The position numbers and the translations under genes were made by a program. This document shows, piece by piece, positions 1 through 12,939 of a stretch of DNA of 64,000 nt. The first letter of the stretch is position 1. Every line of letters starts with the position of its first letter. The notes below the pieces were generated by a model, which was not told the DNA's origin, did no database searches, and saw nothing but the letters and a program-made list of their open reading frames with translations. Source of the stretch: Acheta domesticus (lineage: Eukaryota > Arthropoda > Insecta > Orthoptera > Gryllidae); NCBI GenBank assembly GCA_031308135.1, contig JAHLJT010009436.1, positions 157,451,976-157,515,975 on the forward strand, given 5' to 3'.

Positions 1-895
1 ACTTTGCTCTATTCGAGACAAAAAAATTAAGAAAATATTTGGAGCTGTTATTAAGAAAAAGACTGTTTAAAAATTACCTTTGTTTACGCAAAATTACACG
101 AAAACCACTCAACTTTAAATTTTACATGACCTTATTTAAAGATATGTGTTGGAAGAACATATTTCATTCCAGGGAAAAATACTGTCTTTAGTACTGTTGT
201 TGTAGAAAGACGCCGAAAAAATTTGAACTTTTGCAACTTTCGAAAATTTAAACTTGACCGAAAATGAGGCGTACGCCATTTTGTAAGCGTCCTCTGCTCT
301 ATACCCGGGGGGGAAATTAATAAAAAAATTGGAGGAATTTTTAATACAGTTGTGAAAAATGTTTAAAAGGCCTTGTGTATACTATCGCCAAAATCAAAAT
401 AGTCTTTTTAAAAAGTGCAGGGCTATTAGTTCACCCAGATCAATCGGAGAATATTAATTTCGAAAACAAAAGTCTGAACGCTTTAGGCGCTAGCGTTGGC
501 CACGGGCGGACAGAAGTTTTGAGAGGGCAGGCTTTCGAGAAAGGACGGGAGAACGCCCTCATCTCTGCACCGCTGGAGGAAAGCGAGCTGGTTCAGCTTT
601 CGCTTCCGTTTATCTCGCGAGTTGAAGAACTCATAAGTGCGTTTTAAATGTTTTCCTCTCCGTAGAGGTTGCTCAAATGAGAGCGGAGGACAAACGTTTT
701 TTTTGTAAGCCAATGTTTCGTTTCAAGAATACACAAAATGGACACACAAGTGTGAATTCTGAAATAACTAGTACTGATTTACGTCAATGGGAAAAACTTT
801 TTCAATATTATTAAGATTTTTTCTGATGAAAAATCTTGTTCCGCTGCAGCATTACAATACCTTCTCTGTAGTACGTAATGCTGAGGAAGTAAAAA
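1..895 (+). repeat. Family A dispersed repeat, copy 1 (truncated by window edge)
   Basis: AT-rich sequence sharing ordered blocks with the reference copy at 53574-55153: a block of the type 'ttggagctgtt..aagaaaa', the block 'gacgccgaaaaaatt' near 210, the conserved 'aggcgctagcgttg' followed by a 'cggacagaag' remnant at 484-518, and a tail 'gcattacaatac' near 850 that runs into 'gaagtaaaaat'. The order is the same as in the reference copy, so orientation is forward. No reading frame matches a transposase or reverse transcriptase. The left end is cut by the window and the right end is approximate. Confidence 0.7.
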
Positions 896-2348
896 TAATT
901 TAAAAAATTCTAGGTTTTCAAACAATACAACAAATAAATGCAAAACTACTCGCAACATACGTTACTAAATGTACTGTCTATTTTACTAAAGAAAAATCAA
1001 TGATTGTTTCTTATATCCTTGAAATAATTGGATTCTTTAGCACTATGTTCTTGGCTGTCCGGGATGAGCCGCGTCTCAGTCGGTTTTAATGACGTTTCGG
1101 CCATCTTGCTGTGGTCGTGCGCCCTTTTCTCTCTTCCTTGAAAATGAAATCAACGATTTTCGCGTGACTCCAAGGTAGCTCATATCTCTGACCACGCGGA
1201 GCACGACTCAAACGCTGATTCACAAATGCAATACCTCAAAATACTCGTATACCCTATAAGTATCATCTGCCAAGTGATCCAACTGCATAATGCATCCCTT
1301 TCCTTCTATTCCACTATTGTTCTATCAGTATGAAATCTTCATCATTTAGCTTATTACTCCTGAATGCACAAGGAATCATAAGAAAAATGTGAAAAAGGAT
1401 TTTGGATTTAAATACTACTCGAAAAAATTCGGGATGATTCTGTTCACTTTTAATAGAAAAATTACAAAAATTACAAAATTACAAAATTACTCGAGACAAG
1501 ATAATATAAGACTGCGGGAAAATGAAAAAGCTGAAGACCCAAATTTCCATATCCATAACTTCGTGGCGGTGGCATGGCAGCTCCAAGAGATTGTGGCGAT
1601 GCTGGCCGCGCAAATCATCACGTACCATCCCATTCATAATAATTCCGTACCCGCCCCCATAGCACTACTCATCTAGTGGAATGCAATGACAAACTTACTA
1701 CTGGAATAACCGTTGATGAGCGCCATCAACGTCATTGCAGGTGGCAGCAACTTTCCTATTGAGATTAACAACAGAACGTTATAATATTTTAGCTAGATCT
1801 TAACTTACTTCAGGCGGAACCAGAACATAACCTTAAACAACACATCAAAGATTGCGCGCGATTCTACCTTTCCCAACGAGATACCGTCCCCGACCTTCGT
1901 CTCGGTTTGGCCTGATACTCCTTTCCCATTTGGTACATTCCTTAAGACCTCGAAAGTCTCTCTGTTTTGTAAGTAAGTAGATGTTAGGCCAATGGTCTGT
2001 AGGGCCATCGGAAAAAGAGAACTTGTTTAATTCGTTTTTTAATGAGTATCCTGCAAGCAGCAACAAAATATTGGTGAACAAAATAATACAAAACGGTTTT
2101 CCATACAAACAAAAAAAGAGCTCTGACGCTGCTCAAGGACAACAAATAACACTTTCGTACATCACTGCAATAAAGTAAATATTTTCACAAAAATAGCCTC
2201 CATGAAAATTGCATTGATATACAGTATTTACATACCAAAAATATTTTTAAAAAAAGCAATACATGAATGGCAAATACGTAATGTATTGGCGAACGGCTTC
2301 TTTCTTGGAGGCTTGACGTTGCGTGACGTCTGCTGTAATGTGAGCAGC
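896..2348. other. Intergenic, nothing recognised
   Basis: AT-rich single-copy-looking DNA. It contains only short low-complexity runs (repeated 'aaaattac' near 1455-1490). I see no coding potential, RNA gene or element terminus that I can support. Confidence 0.6.
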
Positions 2349-2356
2349 GACGCAAT

Positions 2357-2602
2357 TAGGGGCGGATCCAATCCAAACGTTTTGGAGGGGGCCTTCAAAG
2401 ATTTTTGTTAAATAATTGACCTTTAGTATTACATTATACATGAGTTTTGTAGTGTGTAAATGAGACAATACAATATTATTTATTAATTATAATATAAATA
2501 AATATTTAGATCAATTTTGCCAAATAAAAGAAGGTAACAAACGACAACTCTAGGCCTTGGGGGGCCGTGGCCTCCATGCCCCCCCCTCTGGATCCGCTAC
2601 TG
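2357..2602. mobile_element. hAT-type MITE, 246 bp
   Basis: A short non-autonomous DNA element. The left end reads TAGGGGCGGATCCA and the right end, read inward on the minus strand, CAGTAGCGGATCCA, so both carry GCGGATCCA close to the tip, followed by G-rich or C-rich runs. The flanks are GACGCAAT at 2349-2356 and ATCGCAAT at 2603-2610, identical at 6 of 8 positions, which fits a decayed 8-bp hAT target duplication. There is no open reading frame. The class is inferred from the CAG-type tips and the 8-bp spacing. Confidence 0.6.
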
Positions 2603-2610
2603 ATCGCAAT

Positions 2611-5471
2611 CAGGATGAGAAATTAATCCGCCACTATGAAGAATTTCAGTCGGAACGCGGGATATGAGAATGCGTGGAATAACATAGTCAAATATTTGCA
2701 TTTTTCAACCAAATTGGAAACTTTCAGTTTTTTATTTTTTTTATTTTTTGTGAGTTCTTAAGCATCTAGCGAAACCTTAGAACCTCTCAAACAGTGAGAG
2801 CTGCATAGTTTTCTTTCAGTTTCTGTCGCAATAGAAATAGTAATACATAGATGTCCCGCTTATCAGATAAGCGGCTCTTGCTACTAATTGCCACTAGTGT
2901 AAATTTATTTCATCTGGCATTTATACACATTTAAAAAATTATTGCTATTTATTGTCTTACCAAAATTAGTCTTTGTCGGTCACGTCGTTTCTGCTTCACT
3001 GTTTTAAGCAACACTTGTCTGATGTGCACACGGAACAAGAAATTGCGTAAGGGCCGTTGCCCCATCAGGGTCCATGATACAGACGCAATAAGAAAGTGGC
3101 CGAGGGCCCGGCTTGCATTCAACACCTCGAAACAAAAACGTTGTTATGTGGTAACGGTACTCGGCTCGCATGGCACAAAAACTGAGTAGGAGTGAAATGT
3201 GTTTCATTCAACTGAGACAGCTGTGCGTATGGTAAATACAAATCGTGGGTGGTCTCGCTGACTACAGTCTCTGAGTCAACTGCTATTCAGGAAATGCTGT
3301 AGTTGGGGACGGGAGACGAAATTCACAAATGTGGACCGAAAATTATATAATGGTAGGAAGAAAAAGAAAAGTAATAATATTATTCTCACAATAATTACTT
3401 TATTATCTAATTACAAAAAAAATAATGTTAGTTGAGTTTCACTGCTGAAGCACAGGCATGTCAAGGTCGCGGGCAAGGTAACAACTTACTAGAGCTCGCA
3501 GGCACTGCGTCCAGAGAAATTGGCGCGAGATTGAAAAGTAAGTAATTCCTGCGGAATGGCGGTAAACCACTGAATATCTGGCCCAAGACAGTCTTTGGGA
3601 GAAGTTTCTTGACGATTATTGTCACAAAATAGTAATTAATATAGCTAAATTTATCTTTAATAAATGATCCATTATGAAGAAATAATACATCAGTCTGATT
3701 TCAAATTCTCAATTGAAAATTTAAAAAACTTTAATCAAAAGTATCTCGTATTTGAATTAAAAGTAATTCCGCCGTTCAAACATATTCCGATTACTTAGCA
3801 AAGATATTTACATAAGGAGGATGTAGTAAGAAAATAAAAATGAAATAGTAATAAGTAGTGAAGAATATAAACATAACACAATTCTCTGTTATTGATATAA
3901 AAAAATCTGGCAAACATTTTCGTTTTCTTTCCCCACATGTCATATACAGTTTTTACTGTTTTTTGACAAATAAATATAATAAATATAAAGCCACTCTTCA
4001 CCGCCTCGCATCGCCCCAGCTTGCGTACGTCCTCCCCTTTCTGGATTTTAAGGGAAATGTGTGCCGCCCGGTTCCCTAGGCGGGCAAGTAGCTCGTGTGG
4101 GACATGCCTCATCTAGCAACTTGGAATCACAAAGGTTTATTCCTTTGTTGTTTTTTTCATTGATCTGTCAACCAAAGCAGTGACATTCAATCTTTTTCTA
4201 TCAAATATCACTGAGAATGCTAATTTTGTAACTCCAAAATTGTTGGTAAATATGCTAGGCACACAGAAGTATCCAATCTTGCTGTTGAATTCCACCGTTG
4301 TACGTTTTGACTCAGACTTGATGTGTCCATTTTTCTCTATTTCAGAGGTGTCTTGTTTTCGAAATTGCCTCGGAGTCACATTCATATCGTCAACTTCCCA
4401 CAAAATTGGGAGAGATTTCTCTCCGACTTATGTAGGTGTTAACTTCTTAATTATTTAAGTGGTTGTGGCAAAAGGGAAAGTTTACATTAAATTTAATTCA
4501 TTTTATTATCAATACATATAATGATAGTATGATAATTGATTATCTACAATGAAAACCTGCAATTCTGTGCCTTTAATAAAACATTATTGATGGAACTGTG
4601 GTACAAAATAAGGAAGTGAATGCAACGAATTAAGAATTATGTAAACGTTGCACAACAAAGAAAAGATTGGCGAAATGTCGCTAGGTACGTTGACGCCTTA
4701 AGTATGGAAGAGCCTTTGTTGAAAGACTCTTATTCAGACAGTGGTAGCATTTCAAATCAGAACAAATATTCAATTTGTGATCATTCAATCATTATATTAC
4801 TGGAAACGTGGTTTAAAAAATGGGCTGGGTTCCAACGAAAGGTTTGTGTAATGTAGCTAATAATATTGCTTAAAATTACGATTCGCATTAATTAATAATG
4901 GTACTGATCACGTGTGCCGAATTTATGAAAGCGCATTAATCCAAATGCGAGGGGGCTAGCTGGGTGGAGAAGTGCCTACACGCGTGTAATCCAGCATTGC
5001 TTGATGGCGATAATTACTACAGCATGTGCGATTCTGTGTCACGACCTTGTGATAGCTCTCAAGACTTCTGACACAGTTCCGTACGGTCAACTCTAAAACG
5101 ACCCTGCACTCGCAGAACATCGTGATAGTTTAGTTCGTTCCGTTCTAACCCTCCGAGCAAATCACAAATGTGTGTGACCACAACTGAGCAAAACCCATTG
5201 GCTCCTGTTTTTATTTGTGTTTGCACATATTCTTAAGGTATGTGAGCGTAACCCTATTCCGACTGTACTGTGAACTGACCGTTACAGGATATGTAACGAC
5301 TGGGTCTTGTACAGACCAAAATGACCCCCCTTCCCCCACCCCAACGAAGGCGATGAACGAGGTCGGGGAGGCGGAGGAGGTACACACGGAGAGCCGTTCT
5401 GCTGAAATCACAACATACGGTTAAACCCGATGAGTAAAACTGTGCGTCAGTTTGCTTTTGATTGATTGGTT
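2611..5471. other. Intergenic, mostly featureless
   Basis: AT-rich DNA without a supported gene. A 9-bp inverted repeat with a one-base loop (CCGCTTATC / GATAAGCGG) lies at 2856-2874. A short GC-rich patch sits at 4000-4110 and another (C- and G-rich) at 5320-5400. Open frames of 80-105 codons at 3795-4458 overlap each other on both strands and resemble no protein I know. Confidence 0.5.
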
Positions 5472-5479
5472 CATTAGTG

Positions 5480-5710
5480 CAGGGCTGTCTCGGAGCACGC
5501 TTGCGCTCTGCTAGGGCACGCAGTGCCCGCGGCCAAGGAAAGTCCCGCGCTCCCATTTCTCAGGGATGCACAGAAGGCAGTCATGGCGGAACCCAAGAAG
5601 ACGTATAACAAGTTTCAGTCCGAATGGGCTATTGTTTTCGTGTGCAGTGAGCGCGGAGGTGATGCACTTTGTTTAATATGCAGAAACTATTTACAAATGG
5701 CCAAGAGCGT
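5480..5710 (+). mobile_element. 5' end of a hAT element (left terminus candidate)
   Basis: The sequence CAGGGCTGTCTCGG at 5480 has the CAGGG(N)TCTC form of many hAT tips. It is followed about 100 bp downstream by a transposase-like N-terminus (5583). A GGGCAC/GTGCCC hairpin lies at 5513-5528. I found neither a matching right terminus nor a second copy of the 8 bases CATTAGTG that precede the tip, so the element is probably truncated on its right. Confidence 0.4.
5583..5710 (+). pseudogene. hAT transposase N-terminal fragment (GTF2IRD2/ZBED-like)
   Basis: From an ATG at 5583 the frame begins MAEPKKTYNKFQSEW and reaches a Cys-x2-Cys pair (LCLICRN). This is the layout of the N-terminal zinc finger of GTF2I-repeat/ZBED5-like hAT transposases, which start with MAEPKK or similar, then an aromatic-rich stretch, then CL(V/I)C. 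The frame stays open to 5969, but after about residue 40 it no longer resembles the family: the expected second zinc-ligand block is missing and the later residues look random. This is therefore a remnant of at most about 40 codons. Its position about 100 bp inside a hAT-like terminus supports the call. A chance match cannot be excluded. Confidence 0.4.
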
Positions 5711-5979
5711 CATTACTTGTTTGGTTCTGCGTCGTTGTGTGCAGTTCTGTGTCGTCTACCATTGTGTGATCTCATTGCGATTTGTTTCTTCCTATTGCTG
5801 CTGCTGTTGTCATCTGATGCAGGAACAACCACACCACCACGTGTCTGCCGCCAGAGTAAGCGGCAACATCGCTCTATCCCACCCCTACCTGTCAAGTACC
5901 CAGAACTATTGTTTGGACAATAAGGAATTCGTCCTTAAATGGACTACGAATAATCACGATGCAACCTGAATTCTGCCCT

Positions 5980-6340
5980 ATCCCTCTGAATATTAATACC
6001 TGGGCTCGTACGATTGCAAAAGTAGCCGCGCCGGCAGAAGCAAACAGCGGGCGTTGCCGCTTACAAAAATCTTATCCCTCCGAGTGCCCCGCCCGCAGCT
6101 CCTTGCCTGCGCCCGGGGCGGTGCAGAGGCGGCGTCGGTGTCTGGGGAACAAGCAGCCCTTGTGCCGCCGAGTGCTTCGTGAGTGGGAGCAGGGGGGCGG
6201 AGTGGAGAGGCTGCACCTGCTGCAGACCCGCTGTCTGGGCCGCCGCCCATCCCACCTTCTTTTTTACAAACACCGACAGGCGCGCGCTATGAGACGGGAC
6301 AGGGATGCCGTGCCCCCTGGAAATTTTCAAAGGGCCCCGT
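5980..6340. other. GC/CpG-rich island 1
   Basis: A sharp rise in G+C and CpG relative to the AT-rich surroundings. Overlapping open frames exist on both strands (up to about 149 codons), as expected by chance in GC-rich DNA, and none resembles a known protein. A second CAGGGATG motif at 6300 could be a hAT tip, but no partner was found. This may be an old promoter or exon region or a repeat. Confidence 0.4.
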
Positions 6341-6410
6341 ATCCTTACGTAATAAAACTAATAATGTTAATGGAGGACATTTACTTTTGTAGTGTTTGGG
6401 CGAGATAGCG

Positions 6411-7339
6411 AGTCAAGATTAGCTGCTTCTGTATTTTTGTTTCAAACCTGTGTCAGACGAGCGTTACGTTGACGTGCGTTAAGTAACGCGCGTCGTATCT
6501 TATGCGTTCGTGTGCCGTTTTGCATAAGACAGTGATATTCTGATTATATCGTTACTTATCGCTCGACAACGCAACGCTCGTGTGAAGGGGTCCTAAAATG
6601 AAATGGAAAATGTTGCGTGGCTGGAGTCAATATTTTAGTATCTTAATGGCGGAGGCCAAAGGCCGCAGAATTAGAAGTGCTGCAGGAAAGCAGATCAAGT
6701 TGACCGTATCAAATTGGCGATTTTCTGACAATCGTACGTAACCCAACTGTCCAAGTTACGTTTTCACCAGATGCAATTCAGTGTATTGCAGTCGTGTTCC
6801 AAGGATTCCTCCGCTTAAGGCTCTTGGTCAAAAACGGGTCGTGGGTCGCGGTCACGCCACCCTCTCGCGCACCACCTTCTACGCGAGTGAAGAGCCAGAA
6901 TTATTCCAAGGTTTGTGCTCCACTGTTTCCTAATTTCATTCAAAGAATTCGTATTTAAGGTCTTCTTTGCTTGCTCTAAATTACCAAAGTACCTGCATGT
7001 GCAATACAAGATTACGATTTGTGATACTGAAGTGTACTTCTTTGTGAAATGCATTATTCTCCATTACCGAGTTTCGCCTATCACAAAAATTTCTATTTTT
7101 TATTATCCAAATAAAACAAAACAGTTTATTGACCAGAATTCGATATTCATTCACTCATTTATTCTAAACCACATAAAAAAATTATAAATTTGATGTAACA
7201 AATAAATTAAATCAACGATTTGTATTGCTTTGCATATGAGAGTAATTGCGTGACTGTGCAAGTCATTAATAGGTTTTAATTTTTTTAATATTTCTTATAT
7301 CGTTTTAGCGTACGTCCGTAAAGTTTGAAACAAATAATC
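6411..7339. other. Intergenic, nothing recognised
   Basis: AT-rich DNA becoming very AT-rich at 7080-7320. The 90-codon open frame at 6915-7187 is AT-driven and low in complexity. I see no terminal repeats or RNA gene. Confidence 0.55.
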
Positions 7340-7379
7340 TGTTAAGGATGGACCACCACCTTTTGTGTTGCACGTCAGT

Positions 7380-7960
7380 TTCGCTGCGTCGCTGGTCGCG
7401 GTGGGTAAAGTCATTGCCAGTGCGGAGCTCCTTGTCTCCACGGACTGTACGTCGCTGCGCGTGGCGGTGGTGGGGGGGAGGGGGGGAGGGGGGCCAGTGC
7501 TGGGAGCGAGACGGCGACGGCGCGATGGCACTTAAGGGCGGCCGCCGCCCAAGACGCCACTAACGACGCACTTCCTCCGGACAGTGCGCTGGGGAACCGG
7601 TGGCCGCCACCATACCCCGTGCTTGGTCGCTTCTCCTTCGCCTCCCCCGTCCACGCCACTCCCACCTACCCGCCTCCGTTTGCGCTCGCCACCCCTTCGC
7701 CCTCCACCCCTTTCCCCGCCACCGCCCTCCCGTTTCAGCGCTGCTTCAGTGCCCTCTCTGCCCCGTCTGCTCCCGTCCTGTGGCTTCTGCCTCGCGCTCT
7801 CCGCCTTCGCTCCTTCGGGCTCCCCCCTCTCCCTGCGTCGCCGCTTGACAGCTGCCGAGACGTGCTCTCCAATCACACACGCAGCGACGCCTTGCCATTG
7901 GCGTGATTGGTTCATCACGCAACTCGCTCCCTCACAGCCTCATGTTTTCCGCACGGCCCA
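7380..7960. promoter_or_regulatory. CpG island with CCAAT boxes, promoter-like
   Basis: About 580 bp of dense CpG and C/G tracts in otherwise AT-rich DNA. The right flank holds a cluster of CCAAT/ATTGG pentamers (CCAAT near 7870, CCATTGG near 7893, GATTGG near 7905), typical of CpG-island promoters. A G-run array at 7468-7493 could form a G-quadruplex. Frames are open on both strands for up to 128 codons, but they have Pro/Arg-rich compositions expected from GC skew. Direction of transcription cannot be judged, and the downstream gene is not visible. Confidence 0.4.
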
Positions 7961-8117
7961 TTTCATTTAAATTGTTGAGATTTTTTTATTCTCAAGAGCA
8001 ATTTGCACTCCTTATTGCTCTCAACGAACGATTTAATTATTTAATTTAACATCCCTTTAATATCTTGCTACAAATGCAAATTAAATATCTTGCTGCTCGA
8101 GTACAGAAACCGGCAGA

Positions 8118-8562
8118 GCTCGCTCAAGTCATCAACTGATGTCACTGCAGTGCGTCAGACCAGGATATCCTAGGTTCGAGTCCCGACGATGGCATGATTT
8201 TCGACACTAGCTAGCACTAGGTCGAATGCAGTCGCTGTCTGGAGCAGAATTCCAGCGGTCGGTTGCTCTGATCGCCAGTTTTCCATGATTTTTACGATCA
8301 ATACAAGTTGAAAGCCGGAGCAGTGTCTTAACAATCGGGCCTCGGACCGCGCGCGATCTTTCCGTCCTCTTCCCTGTCCAATCCTCACCTCTTACTTACA
8401 CAATACTCATACTTACACGCACTTCACTCATCCAGCGGGGCAAGTTCACCGTCATCTCCCGACGAAAAACATATTACAAAACTTATGACTAATGATGCCT
8501 TATGACTATGACAAATGACCTTGCAGTTGACGCGCCCGGAATCACTAAACAATCAATCAATC
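8118..8562 (+). mobile_element. tRNA-derived SINE, copy 1
   Basis: A member of a family found at least four times here. Order of parts: a tRNA-like head with the invariant 'gatgtcactgcagtg', an RNA polymerase III B-box GGTTCGAGTCC at 8173-8183, then 'attttcgacactagct', a body with 'cggtcggttgctctgat', the block 'gccggagcag' and 'ggaccgcgcgcgatctttcc'. It ends with 'gacgcgcccggaatcact' and a short CAAT-repeat tail (aatcaatcaatc). The B-box position near the 5' end and the simple-repeat tail define the SINE class. The segment between the body and the tail is shorter than in the copies at 35952 and 49462. Confidence 0.75.
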
Positions 8563-10849
8563 GAGTGCAGAAAAACATTTTGAAGTAAGTTAATAATGAT
8601 TTCCGACACTTTAACATTTTTTAGAAAAGACCACTTGTTACTGAAAAGAGCTGCATGTACCTTAGGGTCTTTGTCATTTATGATCTCGTATGGAATCCAC
8701 TTGAAATACAGTGATTTCGCTCTTCTTCAGAAAAGCTAATAATACAAGTATAGATTGCACTAAAATTTCAGATACCAATATTGATACCTGAAAGCCTAAT
8801 TTGAACACTACTCTTACTTACTTCTAAAGTTGTTTTCTTCATAATTGTTTCTCCTCGTCACTCTGCTGCGATGAAAAAATTTATTAACGGATAACAAATG
8901 AAGTTTGTTTGAGACATCTATGAGGTTACAATTCTTAATCGTATTGCTTTATCCGGAAATGACAAGGCAGTCTTCACAATGTCATTTATTTCGGAGGTTG
9001 TACCAGGCAGATGAACGGGATCTACAATTAATCTCAGAGGCATCCTTTAGGCCTCTGATTCTCGTACATTTTGTGACATGTTTGACTCCTCTCTGAAGGG
9101 TTTTTCGTATGCATTCACAGAATTGATCACGCGAACACAGATAAAAGAGCACAAAATGCTAACTATTTTATCATTCTTCGTCAAGAAGATAATTCCTCAC
9201 CTTTCATTTGATGCCTCGTGAGTGAACTTTCATTGACACACAATGAAATAATTTAAAACAGATATTCAGGGAACTATAAGTAAACAGAAAATATTCACAT
9301 TGATGACTCCGTCGTTAAGTTCCTTCTCCGTTTATGTGTAAAACGAATGGAAAATGTATTATCTGAGTCTACAGTATATGTGCAAATATTTCATTATTAA
9401 TTAGAAAAGTATTGAATTTATTTATCATTTTAAATATACACTGCCGCGAGAAATAGATAATGTATTGTGATATTTATTGGAATCCTGTGAATAAGCTTGT
9501 CAACTTACTGCTAAAAATAAGAAAATTCGCTGCATTCTATATTCCTAATCATTCTTTACATTTGTGTACATTAAAATTGTTTAAAATTCTTCTGGTTGCT
9601 GTGTAAAGTGTGCACTTGTATTTATGAATATAACTTTAATTTCTTAACATCATAAACCCTAAAAATAGACGAGGTTTCTGATTATTGACACTATAACAAT
9701 GATCTGAGGTCACGGATTAACATCAAATAATTTGAGTTCTCTATTTATTTACTCCAGAAGATGCCTTTAAATAATACCAAGATGTCAAGATATGTCGGTA
9801 TGCAGTCATATTTACTTTTCGGGCGTTTTTAGCTTATTCACAGGGTCACAGATAAAAAATTATGTTCGTAATTGTAATTATAATTCATATATGACCAGTG
9901 TAATTCTTGTTTCAGGTGAGTCAGTTTGCCACTTTCGAGACACACTGACATCGTAATTAGCAGGTGGTAAGTGTTGTTTTTTCTGTTATTGCCCATGTTC
10001 TTCAGTGATTGACGTATTTATATACTTCTTGCAGGATTAAAAACCAATTATCATTCCATTAGCAATTGTTATTACGAACGTACTCCAAAACACAAGTTAA
10101 ATTCAAGTTTATCCGGCATTATTTCACGATCTTCTGATTAATTATCATTCAATGATGTAGTCGATTTCAATCTCGCGGAGCCCACACACGAATATAGATA
10201 AAGTGATGTATTGCTACAAAAATTTGATGTTCAGATTTTCACTCAAATGTGTGTTTTGGAGGTCCCTGGTACCGACAAAGCGTTTTTTCACAAACATCTG
10301 TACGTGCATCCTGTTGTCGTTTATGAGGAACGCCCCGCGTAAACCCACATTTGAATTTCAAAATTTAACGTTGCCCGATCTACCTGAATCAAGGTGAGCC
10401 CGTGCGTATTCGAAAATTGTCTTTTATTTTGGGGGGTACGTTGTAAGAAGGTGGTAAAACATTTTAAAAACTTGTTGAAAATGAAACGACTCCAATTTGT
10501 TTTCATTTCTTCTTCGAAAAGAGCAAAGTGGGTATATTATTATCGCAAATGAACGATTTTAAATAAAATCTTTGCATTTTTTAAAACTGTGAAAATGGAA
10601 TATTTTTAATGAAATCGTGACAATTTTCAATAAAAATACTCAAAAAGGCTCCAAGTATTTGATTATTTATATCTATACACAATGTGATTTTTTATCGCTA
10701 TACACAATCAAACAATTATAGCGTGGAACTATAATTTTGATTAACATATTTTAATGTATACTTTGCACCATTTTCGAATCTGTCATGCGTCTTTAATATT
10801 TACATTCTTAAAGTATTACAAGACAAAAATTAATATGGTAACATAAATT
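8563..10849. other. Intergenic AT-rich DNA
   Basis: About 2.3 kb of AT-rich sequence with no gene, RNA or terminal repeat that I can support. Open frames are all under 65 codons. Sequence from about 10440 begins to resemble family A only loosely. Confidence 0.5.
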
Positions 10850-12480
10850 CTTTAAATACGTCTGGGCCATGCATTAAGTGAAAGAAGATGCCTTTTTGCG
10901 AATGACTAATGTGGTGAGAAGTCGAATATAACTAATTTATACACGTGACATTTGCTCCTAGTAGGTAGGCAACCCATCGTTCACTCGTGTTTGATAGATA
11001 TGCTTTCTGCCAGAGATAAAATCATTTCATTTAACCAAGAAAAAACGGTGTAAAATAGTAACTACATTTGACCGAAAACACTCGTTGCTACCTTCATTTA
11101 TATTCAAGTTCAATAGAGAAAACCCTGATACTATGTGCAAAATTCTATTGAACATTTTGGAACCGTTTGAGGAAGTGTCATTTAGTTATGACAGAAAATT
11201 CTGAATTTTAGGGTCATATTCACAAATAACTTACGAGTTTTCGAGAAACTTCATGAGCAAACATTGTACTTGTATTAACAAACTAAGCATTCTACTGACA
11301 AAAGCAATTATGAATTAAAAATCCCCGTAATGTAAATATTAACTACGTGGGTGATGTATTTTTATATGTTTGTGTAATCTTTCAATAACAAAAGAAAATG
11401 TGAATTTGTAGCTTCTAATGTTTTTCAGTGCATTTAGCACTCTCAATACATAAATTTAAAAGAACAAATGGAACAGTTTTTGAGAAATGTTGCTTTAACA
11501 TTTTGTAATATTGCCTATAATTCATTCAAAATTGTGCGAAAACAACTGAAGTTTTGAAAAATACGTTCTTGACGTTAATTACAGAACTAATTGTGGAAAA
11601 TATCTGATTTGAAGAAAAAAATCTCCGTATTCAATATTGTTAACAATGAAATTAAAACAAATTTTTGAAAATTCAGAGTTAACTGTGTCGTCGGATATAC
11701 GTCATCTTTATAAGTGTAATTCATGTGTGTTAATACAATAAATTTAAAGAAAAACCTTGGTGCGATTTTTGAGGAAATGTTGAAAATGATTCAAACGCTT
11801 CAAATAAAGTATCTTCAATTTTGTTTCAAAATGCAGGTCATTGAGTCAGTTCAGAGTGGCCGGAGAATATTCCTTTTCAAAAAATTCTTACGAGTACTTT
11901 AGGTGTTAGTGCTCTTCATAGACTGATCAGACAGACGGACAGTCGTTTTGAGGAAAAAAAACTTGTTTTTCGTTATCAGGGGAGCCCAAAACGTGCATTC
12001 CCGTTGAAATATCGAAATCCATTTTCCGTAGCATTTCATAACTTTCTCTACACTATATGTAAATTAGTTGCACTACTTATTGATTGTATACACGTACGCG
12101 CCTACCAATCAGAGGCGCACTAAAAAGCGTTTTTGAGAGAAAATTGTTAAAAAATTTTCTTGCACATACTAATGCTATACAGGAAGTGTCACACGCTCTA
12201 TCTAAGAGCATTTTCCTCATTGCGGATATGGTGTTTTTCAGAATTATAAATCATTAAAAATTGAAACTTTTGGAATACTTTTCTAAAAATTTTACATTAT
12301 TTGGGTTATGACAGATTTTTAGATAACTTGCGATATGTGTAACTTCGTTATAAATGTATGAAGTTATATGAATATGAAATTTCGTAATATAAATTATAAT
12401 ATATTTCATATAAAAATGTAATTTCCCTCCATTGACGAAAAGTGATCGACTTCCAACTTTTCAGTCCTTGATGTTTCTAA
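10850..12480 (+). repeat. Family A dispersed repeat, copy 2
   Basis: Shares ordered blocks with the reference copy at 53574-55153: 'ttttcgagaaact' near 11236, 'aatgtaaatattaac' near 11330, and the conserved motif (degenerate here) with 'cagacagacggac' at 11929-11941. After it comes 'catttcataactttct' near 12033, corresponding to the 3' 'gcattacataactttcc' block. Forward orientation, strongly diverged. A second, related AT-rich stretch follows to about 12480. No terminal repeats are preserved. Confidence 0.6.
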
Positions 12481-12939
12481 CATTCATTCTCAGAAGAAGT
12501 TTTGAAAAAAAATGGTCCCTACTCACACGCTCTAGGAACTTATCTGCGCCTTTTTCACGTTCTGCTTATTGAACGGTGGAGGGTAGGTCTCGCAGGTGGT
12601 CGCCGCGATATTTTTCGCATCTCACAGACCCTTCTCCAACCGGCATCTCGATTGCGCCAAAGAGCATCCTTCAATATATCTCTCACATTCCCAGTTATTT
12701 CGGCCTAGGCTAGGGCGGGTCCCCAGCTAGAAACTTCCGGATGTAAGGTCATAAACATACGGAACAATAACTCGGGGCGAACCCTTACTGAACATACCTT
12801 GATTAGGGAGCCTTTAACTTCTGTGAGCCCGAAAACAACTGTAGACCACCCGGATGCATCTTGAGGCCTAAGGTTCCGCCCCGCCCTACCCCACTGAATT
12901 CCGTTTTGTTCCAACCACAGAGATACCGGACCCAGATCA
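12481..12939. other. Intergenic, nothing recognised
   Basis: Unremarkable sequence with a gradual rise in G+C toward the island beginning near 12940. No gene is supported. Confidence 0.5.

Noticed and set aside
7584..7970. 128-codon Pro/Ser/Arg-rich protein in the CpG island
   Set aside because: Comparable frames exist in the other plus-strand frames and on the minus strand, with no motif or codon signal.
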